Assembly: GCF_011927635.1 (NCBI RefSeq)
Contig: NZ_JAATJB010000020.1
Span: forward strand, 1 to 53,853
Reading direction: 5' to 3'
Origin: Sphingomonas trueperi
Lineage (GTDB): Bacteria; Pseudomonadota; Alphaproteobacteria; Sphingomonadales; Sphingomonadaceae
Length of the DNA stretch: 53,853 nucleotides
Both the position numbers and the translations under genes were made by a program. Below the pieces are notes generated by a model. It was given only the letters and a program-made list of their open reading frames with translations. It was not told the DNA's origin and ran no database searches. Each line of letters opens with the position of its first letter. Within the stretch, counting starts at the first letter, position 1. Shown here piece by piece: positions 15,595 to 24,594 of the stretch.

Positions 15595-18500
15595 GCGGCG
15601 GGCACCGCCGCCGGCTCGCCACCGGGCCCTGCGCTCCAGCGCCTGCGCAGCCGCTCGAAGCCGAGGAAGATCACCGGCGTGGTGAACAGGGTCAGCGCCT
15701 GGCTGACGATCAGGCCGCCGGCGATCGCGATGCCGAGCGGCTGGCGCAGCTCAGTGCCGATGCCCTGGCCGAAGATCATCGGCAGCGCAGCCATCAGCGC
15801 GGCGAAGGTGGTCATGATGATCGGGCGGAAGCGCAGCCGCGCCGCCTCGCGGATCGCGCTTTCCGCATCCTTGCCTTCGGTCCGTTCGGCGTCGAGCGCG
15901 AAGTCGATCATCATGATCGCGTTCTTCTTGACGATGCCGATCAGCAGCACGATGCCGATGATCCCGATCACCCCCAGGTCATTGCCCGTCACCAGCAGCG
16001 CGAGCAGCGCCCCCACGCCCGCCGACGGCAGCGTCGAGAGGATCGTGACGGGGTGGATGTAGCTCTCATAGAGCACCCCCAGCACGATATAGACGACGAT
16101 GATCGCGGCGAGGATCAGCCAGCCCTCATTGGCCAGGCTGGCGCGGAAGGCGTCGGCCGAGCCGATGAACGTCGTGTCGATCGTCGCGGGCATCCCGATC
16201 CGCCTTTCGACGCGCTGGATCTCGGCGACGGCGTGGCCGAGCGACTGGCCGGGCGCGAGGTCGAAGCCGATCGTCACGGAGGGGAACTGGCCGATCCGAT
16301 TGACCGCAAGTCGTGCGGGATGGGCTTCGAACCGCGCAACGGTGGACAGCGGCACCTGCGTGCCCCCGCTGGTCGGCAGGTAGACGCGGCCGAGATCGAC
16401 GGGCGCGGTGACGGCGCCGGGCGCGCTTTCCAGGACCACGCGATACTGGTTGGACTGGGTGAAGATCGTCGAGACGATCCGCTGGCCGAACGCGTTGTAG
16501 AGCGCGGCATCGACCGCCGCCGCGCTGACGCCCAGCCGCGCGGCGGAATCGCGGTTGACGGCGACGGTGATGCCATTGCCCTGCGCCTGCACGTCCGAGG
16601 CGACACTGGCGAGCGCGCGGTCGCTGCGCAGCGCGGCAACGAGGCGTGCGGACCATTGGTCGAGCGCCGCCTGATCGCCGCCCTGCAGGGCGAAGCGATA
16701 CGCAGTGGGCCCAGTTTCCGTGTCGATGGTCAGATCCTCGACGGGCCGTACATGGAAGGTCAGCCCCTGCAGCGCCGCCGCGCGCCGCTTCAGGTCGCCG
16801 ACCACCTGGTTCAGCCGGGCGCGATCGCCCTTGTTCTTTAGGTTGATCAGCATCCGGCCCTGGTTGGGCCCGGCATTCTGGGGATCGACGCCGATGGCGG
16901 CACTGATGCTCGCCACCGCAGGATCAGTGAGCAGCGCGCCGGCGAGTCGCTGCTGCATCGCCGCCATCGCCTCGAACGACGCGGCCTGATCGGCGACGAA
17001 CACGGCCTGAAGCTGGCCGTTGTCCTGCTGGGGAAACAGTCCCTTGGGGATCGCGACGAACAGCAGCGCGGTGAGGCCGAGACTGGCGGCGAACACGACC
17101 AGCGTCAGCGTCTGCCGTACCAGCACCCAGTCGAGGGCCCTGGCATAGCCATTGGCGAGCCGGTCGAACTGGCGCAGCGTCCAAGTGGAGACATGCGAGC
17201 GGCGTTCGCCTTCGTCGCGCAGCCAGCGCGCCGAGAGCATCGGCGTCAGCGTGAGCGCCACCACCGCCGAGATCAGGATGGTGATCGCGAGCGTGACGGC
17301 GAATTCTCGGAACAGTCGCCCCACCACGTCTCCCATGAAGAGCAGCGGGATCAGCACGGCGATCAGCGAGAGGGTGAGCGAAACGATGGTGAAGCCGATC
17401 TCGGCCGATCCGCGCAGCGCAGCCGCCATCGGCCCGGCGCCGTCCTCGCGGTGGCGCTGGATGTTCTCGATCACCACGATCGCGTCGTCGATCACGAAGC
17501 CGCTGGCGATGGTGAGCGCCATCAGCGTCAGGTTGTTGAGGCTGAACCCCAGCAGCTGCATCGCGGCGAAGGTGCCGATGATCGAGAGCGGCACGGAGGC
17601 ACTGGCGACCAGGGTGGCGCGGAGGTCGCCCAGGAAGAAGAAGATCGCCAGCATCACCAGCAGCACGGCGAGGACCAGCTCGACCTGCACGTCGTGGACC
17701 GAGGCGCGGATGCCGGTCGTCCGGTCGGCGAGCAGGTGCGCATGCACGTCCGCCGGCAGCGCCTGTTGCAGCGCGGGCAGGGCTCTCTTGATTGCGTCGG
17801 TGGTGGCGACCACGTTCGCCCCCGGCTGGCGGCGCACGTCCAGGACGATCGCGGGCTTGCCGTTCATGAAGCCGGCAACTCGCGCATTCTCCTGTGCCTG
17901 CACCACCTTGGCGACATCGCCAATGCGAACCGCCGCGCCGTTTTCATGCTGGATGATCTGGTCGCGATAGCTTTCCACGGTCTGCAACTGATCGTTGGAA
18001 TCGATGATCCAGGAGCGCGCGTCGCCGTCGAAGCTGCCCTTGGCTGCGTTGACGCTGGCATTGGTGATCGCGGTGCGCAGCTGGTCGAGCGACATGCCGC
18101 GCGCGGCGAGCGCGGCCATGTCGGCCTGGATCCGCAGCGCGGGTCGCTGTCCTGCCCCTAATGTAACCTGGCCGACGCCGGACATCTGCGCGATCTTGGT
18201 GGCGACGCGCTGGTCGACCAGGTCCTGCACCTCGGGAATCGGCCGCACGGTCGACGTGAAGGCGAGCGTGAGCACCGGCGCGTCGGCCGGATTGACCTTG
18301 GCATAGCTGGGCGGGGCCGGCAGATCGTTGGGCAGCAGCGCATTGGCGGCGTTGATCGCTGCCTGCACTTCCTGTTCTGCCACGTCGAGTGTCTGGTCGA
18401 GCCGGAATTGCAGCGTGATGACCGAGCTGCCGACCGAGGAAACCGACTTCATCCGCGCCAGCCCCGCCATCTGGCCGAACTGGCGCTCCAGCGGCGCGGT

Positions 18501-18719
18501 GACGGTGGCCCCCATCACGTCCGGCCCGGCGCCGGGATAGCTGGTGGTGACCTGGATCGTCGGATAATCGACCTCCGGCAGCGCCGAGAGCGGCAGCGCG
18601 CGATAGCCGATCAGCCCGGCGAGCAGGATCGCGATCATCAGCAGCGTCGTCGCCACCGGGCGCTCGATGAAAAGCCGCGACGGATTGGCTCGGCCTTGAT
18701 CGGCCATGGCGTTGCTCAT
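15591..18719 (-). CDS. mdtB: RND multidrug efflux permease, MdtB-like
   Basis: 1042 residues from the ATG at 18719. The open frame extends far upstream, but only this start matches the family length, overlaps the mdtA stop by 4 bp, and begins just before the conserved LFIERPVATTLLMIAILLAG. The TM4 proton-relay acidic pair lies in GFVIDDAIVVIENIQRH. It is clearly paralogous to the next gene but less than identical throughout, as in the MdtB2C heterotrimer. A very long antisense open frame over this gene is a GC-bias shadow. Confidence 0.92.
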   Translation of the reverse strand: MSNAMADQGRANPSRLFIERPVATTLLMIAILLAGLIGYRALPLSALPEVDYPTIQVTTSYPGAGPDVMGATVTAPLERQFGQMAGLARMKSVSSVGSSVITLQFRLDQTLDVAEQEVQAAINAANALLPNDLPAPPSYAKVNPADAPVLTLAFTSTVRPIPEVQDLVDQRVATKIAQMSGVGQVTLGAGQRPALRIQADMAALAARGMSLDQLRTAITNASVNAAKGSFDGDARSWIIDSNDQLQTVESYRDQIIQHENGAAVRIGDVAKVVQAQENARVAGFMNGKPAIVLDVRRQPGANVVATTDAIKRALPALQQALPADVHAHLLADRTTGIRASVHDVQVELVLAVLLVMLAIFFFLGDLRATLVASASVPLSIIGTFAAMQLLGFSLNNLTLMALTIASGFVIDDAIVVIENIQRHREDGAGPMAAALRGSAEIGFTIVSLTLSLIAVLIPLLFMGDVVGRLFREFAVTLAITILISAVVALTLTPMLSARWLRDEGERRSHVSTWTLRQFDRLANGYARALDWVLVRQTLTLVVFAASLGLTALLFVAIPKGLFPQQDNGQLQAVFVADQAASFEAMAAMQQRLAGALLTDPAVASISAAIGVDPQNAGPNQGRMLINLKNKGDRARLNQVVGDLKRRAAALQGLTFHVRPVEDLTIDTETGPTAYRFALQGGDQAALDQWSARLVAALRSDRALASVASDVQAQGNGITVAVNRDSAARLGVSAAAVDAALYNAFGQRIVSTIFTQSNQYRVVLESAPGAVTAPVDLGRVYLPTSGGTQVPLSTVARFEAHPARLAVNRIGQFPSVTIGFDLAPGQSLGHAVAEIQRVERRIGMPATIDTTFIGSADAFRASLANEGWLILAAIIVVYIVLGVLYESYIHPVTILSTLPSAGVGALLALLVTGNDLGVIGIIGIVLLIGIVKKNAIMMIDFALDAERTEGKDAESAIREAARLRFRPIIMTTFAALMAALPMIFGQGIGTELRQPLGIAIAGGLIVSQALTLFTTPVIFLGFERLRRRWSAGPGGEPAAVPAA

Positions 18720-19861
18720 TTGCGCGCGGCGTCCAGATCCGCCAGCGGCGCGACCTTCATGCCGTCGTCCAGCGCATCGGCGCCGGTGCTGACGACCGTC
18801 TCTCCGGCAGTGATGCCCGACAGGATGGCGACCTGGTTCCCGAGCGAAGGGCCGGTCTTCACGCGCTGCAGATGCACCACCTTGTCGCTGCCGACCACGA
18901 ACAGGAAGTCGCCCTGGTCGCCGTGCCGGAGCGCGCTGACCGGCACGGTAACGGCATCGGCGATGGTGCCCGTCCGCACCGAGACGTTGACGAACTGATT
19001 GGGAAACAGCTTGGCGCTCGCATTGGCGAAGCGCGCCTTTGCCGTGACCGTGCCGGTGGCGGGATCGGCCTGGTTGTCGATCGCGAGCAGCGATCCTTCG
19101 GCCAGCGCCTGCGACGATGCCTGGTCGAGCGCGCGCACCGGCGCGCCTTGCGCGCGCATCAGCAGGCCGATCTGTGCCTGCGGCACCGCGAACGACACGT
19201 CGATCGGATCCTCGACCGTCACCACGAATACGCCATTGCTGTCGCTGGGGCTCACATAGGTGCCGATATCCGCCTTGCGCAGGCCGACACGCCCGGCGAC
19301 CGGCGCGACCAGATCGGTGTAGCGCAGGTTCAGCCGCGCATTGTCCACCGCCGCGCGATCGGCGGTGACGGTGCCCTCGAGCTGGCGGACGCTGGCCTGC
19401 TGGCTGTCGACTTGCTGTCTTGCGATCGAATTTTGGGCGAGCAGCCGCTGATAGCGGGCGAGATCGAGCCGAGCGTTGGCAAGCTGTGCCATGTCGCGCG
19501 CCAGATTGCCCTGCGCCTGCGCAATCGCGATCCGATAGGGGCGCGGATCGATCTGCGCGAGGCGCTGTCCCTTGGCGACCATCTGGCCTTCCTTGACGTC
19601 GATCGCGAAGATCGTGCCCGAAAGCTGCGCCCGCACCGTGGCGGAGACCACCGGCTGCACCGTGCCGATCGCCGAGAGGGTCTGTGGCACGTCCTGCCGG
19701 GCCGCGCGGGCAACGCCGACCCGCGGCGGTGCGCCCGCCACCTGCTCCGACTTGGGGACGCGCACGAGCATCACCGCGCCGACGATGAGAAGGATCGTGA
19801 CGGCGCATGCGATCAGAATGATGCGCCGGGACGTGCGGCGCGTGCGAGGCTGGTCGGTCAT
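18716..19861 (-). CDS. mdtA: Periplasmic membrane-fusion adaptor, MdtA-like
   Basis: 381 residues from the ATG at 19861. A single N-terminal membrane anchor (about 13-33), a biotinyl-lipoyl-like half motif (IFAIDVKEGQMVAKGQRLAQ), an alpha-helical hairpin (about 100-160), the second lipoyl half (LVAPVAGRVGLR) and a beta-barrel domain. It links the RND pump to the NodT channel. Order mdtA-mdtB-mdtC-nodT on one strand with 4-bp overlaps marks one operon. The unknown exported gene at 19896-20717 ends 34 bp upstream and may be its first member. Confidence 0.9.
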   Translation of the reverse strand: MTDQPRTRRTSRRIILIACAVTILLIVGAVMLVRVPKSEQVAGAPPRVGVARAARQDVPQTLSAIGTVQPVVSATVRAQLSGTIFAIDVKEGQMVAKGQRLAQIDPRPYRIAIAQAQGNLARDMAQLANARLDLARYQRLLAQNSIARQQVDSQQASVRQLEGTVTADRAAVDNARLNLRYTDLVAPVAGRVGLRKADIGTYVSPSDSNGVFVVTVEDPIDVSFAVPQAQIGLLMRAQGAPVRALDQASSQALAEGSLLAIDNQADPATGTVTAKARFANASAKLFPNQFVNVSVRTGTIADAVTVPVSALRHGDQGDFLFVVGSDKVVHLQRVKTGPSLGNQVAILSGITAGETVVSTGADALDDGMKVAPLADLDAARK

Positions 19862-19895
19862 TAGCTGGGCGGTTTCCGGACTGGATCGAGCAGGA

Positions 19896-20717
19896 TCAGG
19901 GGCGGGGAGGCTGCGCGGCGTCCACGGGGATCGTTTCGCCGCGCGGCGTGGCGGGGAAGGGACGTGGCACCGCGACGCCCTGTGGCGAGAGGCGAAACGC
20001 GAAGGGATAGCGCGTGCCGTTCCATTCGATCTGCATCCGGATCTCTGCCGGTAGCGGCATCTTCTTGTCGAAGGGGACCACCACGGCCCCGCCAAAGCTG
20101 TTGCCCGGGTCCACCGTCGTCGTCTCGAGCACGCTGCCGTCGATCCGGTCGAGCGTATAGTCCAGCTTGCGGTCGATGCCGTGGATCACGATCGCGCCGG
20201 CTGCCACCGCGGCGGTGGCGCCGATGATCCCCGGCGTATCGTCTTCCCATCGGATGGTGCGGCCATAGGCGCCATGCGGCGTGTAGACGCGCTGCTGATA
20301 GCTGTAGCTGTTCGACATGGTCGATGCCGCGCCCGCCACCACGCCGGTGATCAACGCCGCGGCGATCTTGCGGTCGCGCGCCTGGTCGCGCGCCTGCGCC
20401 ATCAACTGATCATGCGTCGGCAGATAGGTGGGGACGCCATTGATGCTGACGTCGACATTCTCGATGCCGAAATTGCCAGGCCATCGGCTCTTGTTGAACA
20501 CGGCGATCCCAAGCGTGATCTGGCCCTTCTCGATCGACAGCGGCCGGACCTCGACCGCGCCTTCGGGCAGTTCCAGATTGACGGTTACCCGCCCTCGATC
20601 ATAGCGGGCGGTCTCCGCGCCGATCTTCACCGGATACAGCGCGAGCGGCGTCGCCGCGATCGCAGTGCCGGTCACCGCCAGAGCCGAGGCCGAGGCTACC
20701 AATTTGCTGAAAACCAT
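19896..20717 (-). CDS. Exported protein of unknown function
   Basis: 273 residues with a signal peptide (MVFSKLVASASALAVTGTAI, cut near AIA-A). The mature part mixes beta-rich stretches with an Ala/Gln segment (MAQARDQARDRKIAAALITG) and two short hydrophobic patches (about 120-135 and 165-180) with a YSYQQRVYTPHG stretch between. I do not recognise a family. It lies just upstream of mdtA on the same strand and may be co-transcribed with the pump. Alternative starts are not evident. Confidence 0.65.
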   Translation of the reverse strand: MVFSKLVASASALAVTGTAIAATPLALYPVKIGAETARYDRGRVTVNLELPEGAVEVRPLSIEKGQITLGIAVFNKSRWPGNFGIENVDVSINGVPTYLPTHDQLMAQARDQARDRKIAAALITGVVAGAASTMSNSYSYQQRVYTPHGAYGRTIRWEDDTPGIIGATAAVAAGAIVIHGIDRKLDYTLDRIDGSVLETTTVDPGNSFGGAVVVPFDKKMPLPAEIRMQIEWNGTRYPFAFRLSPQGVAVPRPFPATPRGETIPVDAAQPPRP

Positions 20718-20822
20718 GGATGGTCCTTTTGTATCGAAGGGGGTGGGCGCCGCGCCTCCGGAGTTCGCGGCGCCCCGCCGGGCCGGTTCGGGGTGGGGGG
20801 CAAGCCGGCCAGGCGTAGGAGA

Positions 20823-21296
20823 TCACCAGCCGCCGGCCACCGATTGCACGATCACGCCGGTGGACGTGGCGGCGAGCACCATACCGGGCCCTGCATAATA
20901 CCAGGCATAGCCGGCGGGGGCGGGTGCCAGGCCATATGTCGCCGGCGCAACCACCACATAGGCGCGCATCGGCACCGGCAGGACGACGCCCGCAACGAAG
21001 GGCCGCTGCCAATAGCCGCGCGGTATCGCGTAATAGCCATAGCCGGGCGCGAAATAATATCCTCGGCGCGGGCCGACATAGCCGACAAAGGCAGGCTGGC
21101 CGCGCCACCAGCCGGGCCTGCTGCGATCGACCACCACCACGTGCGTGCGGGCGGGACCCCGATCGACGATGATCGCGCGACCGGATGGCGGGCCTTGGCG
21201 ATGGATCTGTGCATTGGCACCCGTTGGGAACAGGACTGCCGCACCGCAGCCGGCGAGCAGCGCCAGTGCCAGGCGTGTCGCATAAAACCGCTTCAT
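20823..21296 (-). CDS. RcnB-like exported protein (second copy)
   Basis: 157 residues from the ATG at 21296, which has AAGGAG 8 bp upstream; the frame continues further but without that site. The signal peptide ends near GANAQ. The body repeats the first copy's pattern: SRPGWWRGQPAF, RRGYYFAPGYGYYA, PAGYAWYYAGPGMVLAA and a final TGVIVQSVAGGW. Divergence is mainly in the N-terminal third, so this is an older duplication rather than a recent one. It lies beside the second two-component pair as the first copy lies beside the first pair. Confidence 0.75.
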   Translation of the reverse strand: MKRFYATRLALALLAGCGAAVLFPTGANAQIHRQGPPSGRAIIVDRGPARTHVVVVDRSRPGWWRGQPAFVGYVGPRRGYYFAPGYGYYAIPRGYWQRPFVAGVVLPVPMRAYVVVAPATYGLAPAPAGYAWYYAGPGMVLAATSTGVIVQSVAGGW

Positions 21297-21376
21297 GACA
21301 GGGCTCCTTCTTTCTTCCTGCCCCGGTTCTACCGTGCCATTGCAAGGCACCTTCGTGGGGTTTGTCAGCGATTGTG

Positions 21377-22060
21377 TCATGCGCCGGTCCCGTGCTGGTC
21401 GCCGGCCGCCCCGGAAGGCCAGGTCCAGCCCGCTTCGCCGTATCGGCGCTTCAGCTGCTGGAGGATCGACCTGTCGAGCCTGGCGACGGCACGGCCCAGC
21501 CCTTCGCGCAGGCCCAGCGTCCCGCTGGCTGCCAGCGGGATCAGACGTACCGACCCGGCTGTCGCCAGCCCGATCCCGACCGGCAAGACCAGTCCGGGAC
21601 GGGGCTGGGTCCAGGCGTGACCGTCGAAGGCGAGCTGTGGTTGGCTATCCCCGTTCACTGTAAATCGCACTTTTGCCGACAATGTCGCGCAGCCCGCGCC
21701 AAAGCCGATGGCCAGGCGCTTGACGAAACTGCCCCGGTCGGTCGCGTGGACCGATACGCTCAGAAGCGCAGGGGCGACGTTCGACGGCGCGCGATCATGA
21801 TCGACCACGCGGAGCCCTGCCTTGCGCAGGCGCTGGGCAAGGTCCCGTCCGATCTGCGCGGCAGCCCAGCGTCCCGCCGCATCGGCCTTGGCGTCGCCGG
21901 TCGGCGCGTACACGGCATCGACCGTGATCGCGGCGGGCGCGGCAGGGATCGTCGCGGCGCGCTGGACATTGCTCACCCGGCTGGTCGCGCACCCTGCGAG
22001 CATGCCGGCAACGGCCAGAGAGGCGCATGCGCGCAGGCAAGCGCTGGGATGGGTCTTCAT
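21377..22060 (-). CDS. DUF4410-type lipoprotein
   Basis: 227 residues from the ATG at 22060. Signal with lipobox LAGC (Cys near 26). The stretch VKRLAIGFGAGCATLSAKV matches the DUF4410 signature (R-x-x-I-G-F-G-A-G). Family members are envelope lipoproteins of unknown function. A 10-bp-spaced repeat (22106-22121) overlaps the end of the upstream kinase gene and lies 46 bp before the start, so it probably has its own regulated promoter. Confidence 0.65.
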   Translation of the reverse strand: MKTHPSACLRACASLAVAGMLAGCATSRVSNVQRAATIPAAPAAITVDAVYAPTGDAKADAAGRWAAAQIGRDLAQRLRKAGLRVVDHDRAPSNVAPALLSVSVHATDRGSFVKRLAIGFGAGCATLSAKVRFTVNGDSQPQLAFDGHAWTQPRPGLVLPVGIGLATAGSVRLIPLAASGTLGLREGLGRAVARLDRSILQQLKRRYGEAGWTWPSGAAGDQHGTGA

Positions 22061-22105
22061 GGGAGCGACCTTTGCCACTCCCACGCCGCATCCATATGCG
22101 CGGAT

Positions 22106-22121
22106 TGTAAGCTTATGTAAC
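22106..22121 (-). promoter_or_regulatory. Candidate response-regulator box before the DUF4410 lipoprotein gene
   Basis: Minus strand GTTACATAAGCTTACA: hexamers GTTACA and CTTACA 10 bp apart, overlapping the stop codon of the histidine kinase gene. It combines the half-sites of the boxes at 834 (CTTACA) and 3484 (GTTACA), which supports one recognition motif. Confidence 0.5.
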
Positions 22122-23468
22122 GGCCGTGGCGTCCGCGTCCGGCAGGGTGAGAATGGCGCGCAAGCCGCCTTCCTGGCGGTTCTCCAACCGCAGGGTTCCG
22201 CCGAAGCGATGCGCGAGCGCTTGCACGATCGAAAGCCCCAATCCGACGCCCCCGGTGTGCCGCGCGCGCGAGGATTCGAGCCGCATGAAAGGCTCCACCA
22301 ATTCCGGCAGTCGGTCGTCGGGCACGCCGGGGCCGTCGTCCTCGACGCTGAGGAAGATCGTCCCGCCCGCGCGCGCAACCGCGATGGTGACGGCGGTGCC
22401 GCCATAGCGGTCCGCATTGTCGAGCAGGTTGGCGAGCATCCGCCGCAGGGCCAGCGGCGTGACCTTCGCCCGCCAGCCGACGCAATCTCCGACCAGCCGG
22501 ATCTGCTCGCCCATCTCCCGGCGCGTGTGCAGGACCTCGGCCAATTGCGCATGCAGGTCGATCACCGCGCCTTGTCCGCCCCATTCGGGGCCCGGCCGGG
22601 CAAAGGTCAGCGCATCGTCGATCAGGTTGCGCATCTCGAGCAGGTCGCGCTCGGCTAGTGCGCGCTGCTCCTCGTCGTCGATGAAGTCGCTGCGCAGTTC
22701 CAGCCTGGTCAGGTACGTGCGGAAATCATGCGCGACCGCGGCGATGATGCGCGTGCGCTCATCGAGCAGCGCGTGGAGGCGCATCCGCATCTGGAGAAAC
22801 GCCCCGCCCAATTCCTTCATTTCGCGCGGACCGTGCGTCACCAGCCCGTCGGGATCGTCCTGCCGCACTGCCCTTGCCAGCCGCTCGACGGGGCCGGTGG
22901 TAAGCGCCGCGAGCCAGAAGATCACCAGAATGTCGAGCACCAGCACCGCGACGCCAACGATCGTCAGTCGCTTGAGAAATCGACTGACCGGCGTGGGGAT
23001 GGCCCTCTGGATCTCCACTGCGCTGCCATTGGGCAACGCGACGATCACGCGGAACGGGCTGTTCGAGAATAGCGGCTGTTCCGCCAGGCTCCCCAGGATG
23101 TCATGGCCATTCGCCTCGATACGGAACGGTCGTCCACCCAGCGCCTGGCGATAGCGTGCGGCCGCGTCGGATCGGGCCGTGTCCGCATCGGCGCGGACGA
23201 ACGGCGCGCGGTCCTCCAGCAGTCGCACATTCTGCCGGTCGTCCTGAAACGCGCGGACGAGATCGGGGTAGGTCTCCGGCGGCGCCCGCTCGAACGCAGT
23301 GACGATCGCGGCGACTCGATCGGGAACCGGCATCATGTACAGCCGGTCGTGGTCCTTCGGCCCCAGCCGTACGAACGCGACCAGCATGCCGGTAAGGAGC
23401 AGCGCGTGGAGCAGGATGATTGCGCCGATCCGCTGGCGCAGCGTCGTGCGCCCCAGCCAGCTCAGCAT
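22113..23468 (-). CDS. Two-component sensor histidine kinase (second EnvZ-type)
   Basis: 451 residues. Membrane segments at about 14-35 and 170-192 bracket a periplasmic sensor of about 135 residues; a HAMP linker follows. Phospho-acceptor His248 lies in AVAHDFRTYLTRLELR, N-box in MLANLLDNADRYGG, G1 in VEDDGPGVP, and G2 in GGVGLGLSIV. Start at 23468 overlaps the response-regulator stop by 7 bp. The kinase core is closely similar to that of 1372-2718 while the sensor regions differ, as expected for duplicated systems sensing different cues. Confidence 0.9.
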   Translation of the reverse strand: MLSWLGRTTLRQRIGAIILLHALLLTGMLVAFVRLGPKDHDRLYMMPVPDRVAAIVTAFERAPPETYPDLVRAFQDDRQNVRLLEDRAPFVRADADTARSDAAARYRQALGGRPFRIEANGHDILGSLAEQPLFSNSPFRVIVALPNGSAVEIQRAIPTPVSRFLKRLTIVGVAVLVLDILVIFWLAALTTGPVERLARAVRQDDPDGLVTHGPREMKELGGAFLQMRMRLHALLDERTRIIAAVAHDFRTYLTRLELRSDFIDDEEQRALAERDLLEMRNLIDDALTFARPGPEWGGQGAVIDLHAQLAEVLHTRREMGEQIRLVGDCVGWRAKVTPLALRRMLANLLDNADRYGGTAVTIAVARAGGTIFLSVEDDGPGVPDDRLPELVEPFMRLESSRARHTGGVGLGLSIVQALAHRFGGTLRLENRQEGGLRAILTLPDADATAVT

Positions 23469-24187
23469 CGCGTCACCGACGGCGCGAACAGATAGCCGTC
23501 GCCGCGCACCGTGCGGATCAGCGCCGGCTCGCGCGGATCGTCGCCCAGCTTGCGCCGCAACCGGCCGATCTGAACATCGATCACGCGATCCGTCGGGGCC
23601 GCCAGGCCGCCGCGCGTCCAATCGATCAGGAACTCGCGGGACAAAATGCGCTGGGCGTTCTGCACGAGCGCGTTGAGCAAGTCGAACTCGCCCGTCGTCA
23701 GCGTTACGGGATTGCCGGCAGGGTCCAGCAGGTCGCGCGGCGCGACGCGCAGCAGCCAGCCGTTGAACTGGAAATTCTCCCCGATGCCGCCCGCCGGGAT
23801 CGCCGCAATGTCGCGCGTGCGCCGGATGATCGAGCGTACCCGCGCAAGCAGCTCGCGCGAGTTGAACGGCTTGGCGAGATAATCGTCTGCGCCGAGTTCG
23901 AGCCCGACGATGCGGTCGATCGGGTCGTCTTTCGCCGTGACGATCAGAATGGGAAGCCGCGGCCAGTGTGCCCGCAGCGTCCTGCAGATGTCGAGGCCGT
24001 CCTCGCCGGGCAGCATTAGATCGAGGATCAGGCAGTCGATCCGCTCGAGATTGCCCATCGCGAGCAAGGTCGCCGATCCGGCATGCGCCGACACGTCATA
24101 TCGCTCGCGCTGCAACAGCTTGGCGACCAGATCGCGTATGCCTGGATCGTCTTCGATGATCGCTACGGTGCCGGCGCTCTCGGACAT
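23462..24187 (-). CDS. OmpR-family response regulator (second)
   Basis: 241 residues from the ATG at 24187; the frame is open for 79 more codons upstream, but that part is unlike any receiver domain. Receiver with IIEDD pocket, Asp56 in LDLMLPGEDGLD, T in VTAKDD, K in LAKPFN; winged helix ending RTVRGDGYLF. Partner of the kinase that overlaps its 3' end. Similar recognition helices in both regulators (DRVIDVQIGRLRRKL here, DRAIDVQLSRLRRKL in the first) suggest overlapping DNA targets. Confidence 0.92.
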   Translation of the reverse strand: MSESAGTVAIIEDDPGIRDLVAKLLQRERYDVSAHAGSATLLAMGNLERIDCLILDLMLPGEDGLDICRTLRAHWPRLPILIVTAKDDPIDRIVGLELGADDYLAKPFNSRELLARVRSIIRRTRDIAAIPAGGIGENFQFNGWLLRVAPRDLLDPAGNPVTLTTGEFDLLNALVQNAQRILSREFLIDWTRGGLAAPTDRVIDVQIGRLRRKLGDDPREPALIRTVRGDGYLFAPSVTRC

Positions 24188-24306
24188 GCTTTTCCAGTTG
24201 TTTCGGGAGAATGTACGGCAAGCCGGGTCGCTTTTGAACGGGAGAATGGAACGCCCGGCGCGGCAGCCTCGCCAGCCTCGTCCTTGCAGCCGCGCCGGCG
24301 CTACGC

Positions 24307-24594
24307 TCAGCCGCCCCGGCCGTATTTGGCGCGCGCAGCCTGCAGTTCGGCAATCGTTACCTTCCCATCGCCGTCGGCGTCGATCATCTTGAAGCCGCGT
24401 TCGCGCCGCCCAGCGGCTTTCCATTCGTCCAGGCTCAATGCGCCGTCGTGGTTGAGATCCATCTCGGCGAACTTTGCCTTGGCCTGGTCCGGCGAAGCCG
24501 CCGTCTGGGCGCTCGCCGTGCCGGTGACGAGGGCCATCATGAGGGCGGTAAGGAGTGTCGCCATAAGGGCGATAAGGACGTACAGGTGTCGCAT
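24307..24594 (-). CDS. Exported EF-hand protein, two EF-hands
   Basis: 95 residues from the ATG at 24594 (GGAG 8 bp upstream); a start at 24615 is possible. A long hydrophobic signal (to about residue 30, ending TASAQ) is followed by two loops: DLNHDGALSLDE and DADGDGKVTIAE, both canonical for calcium. It lies 119 bp upstream of the second response-regulator gene on the same strand and has a 10-bp direct repeat 96 bp before its start. Confidence 0.82.
   Translation of the reverse strand: MRHLYVLIALMATLLTALMMALVTGTASAQTAASPDQAKAKFAEMDLNHDGALSLDEWKAAGRRERGFKMIDADGDGKVTIAELQAARAKYGRGG

Noticed and set aside
12340..16062. 1240-codon plus-strand open frame opposite mdtB/mdtC
   Set aside because: It is antisense to well-supported RND genes, is rich in Arg/His/Gly/Asp as expected for a GC-rich shadow, and resembles no family.
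15591..19808. A single 1405-residue RND protein
   Set aside because: The upstream 360 codons are the out-of-frame shadow of mdtA; the true start at 18719 overlaps the mdtA stop by 4 bp.
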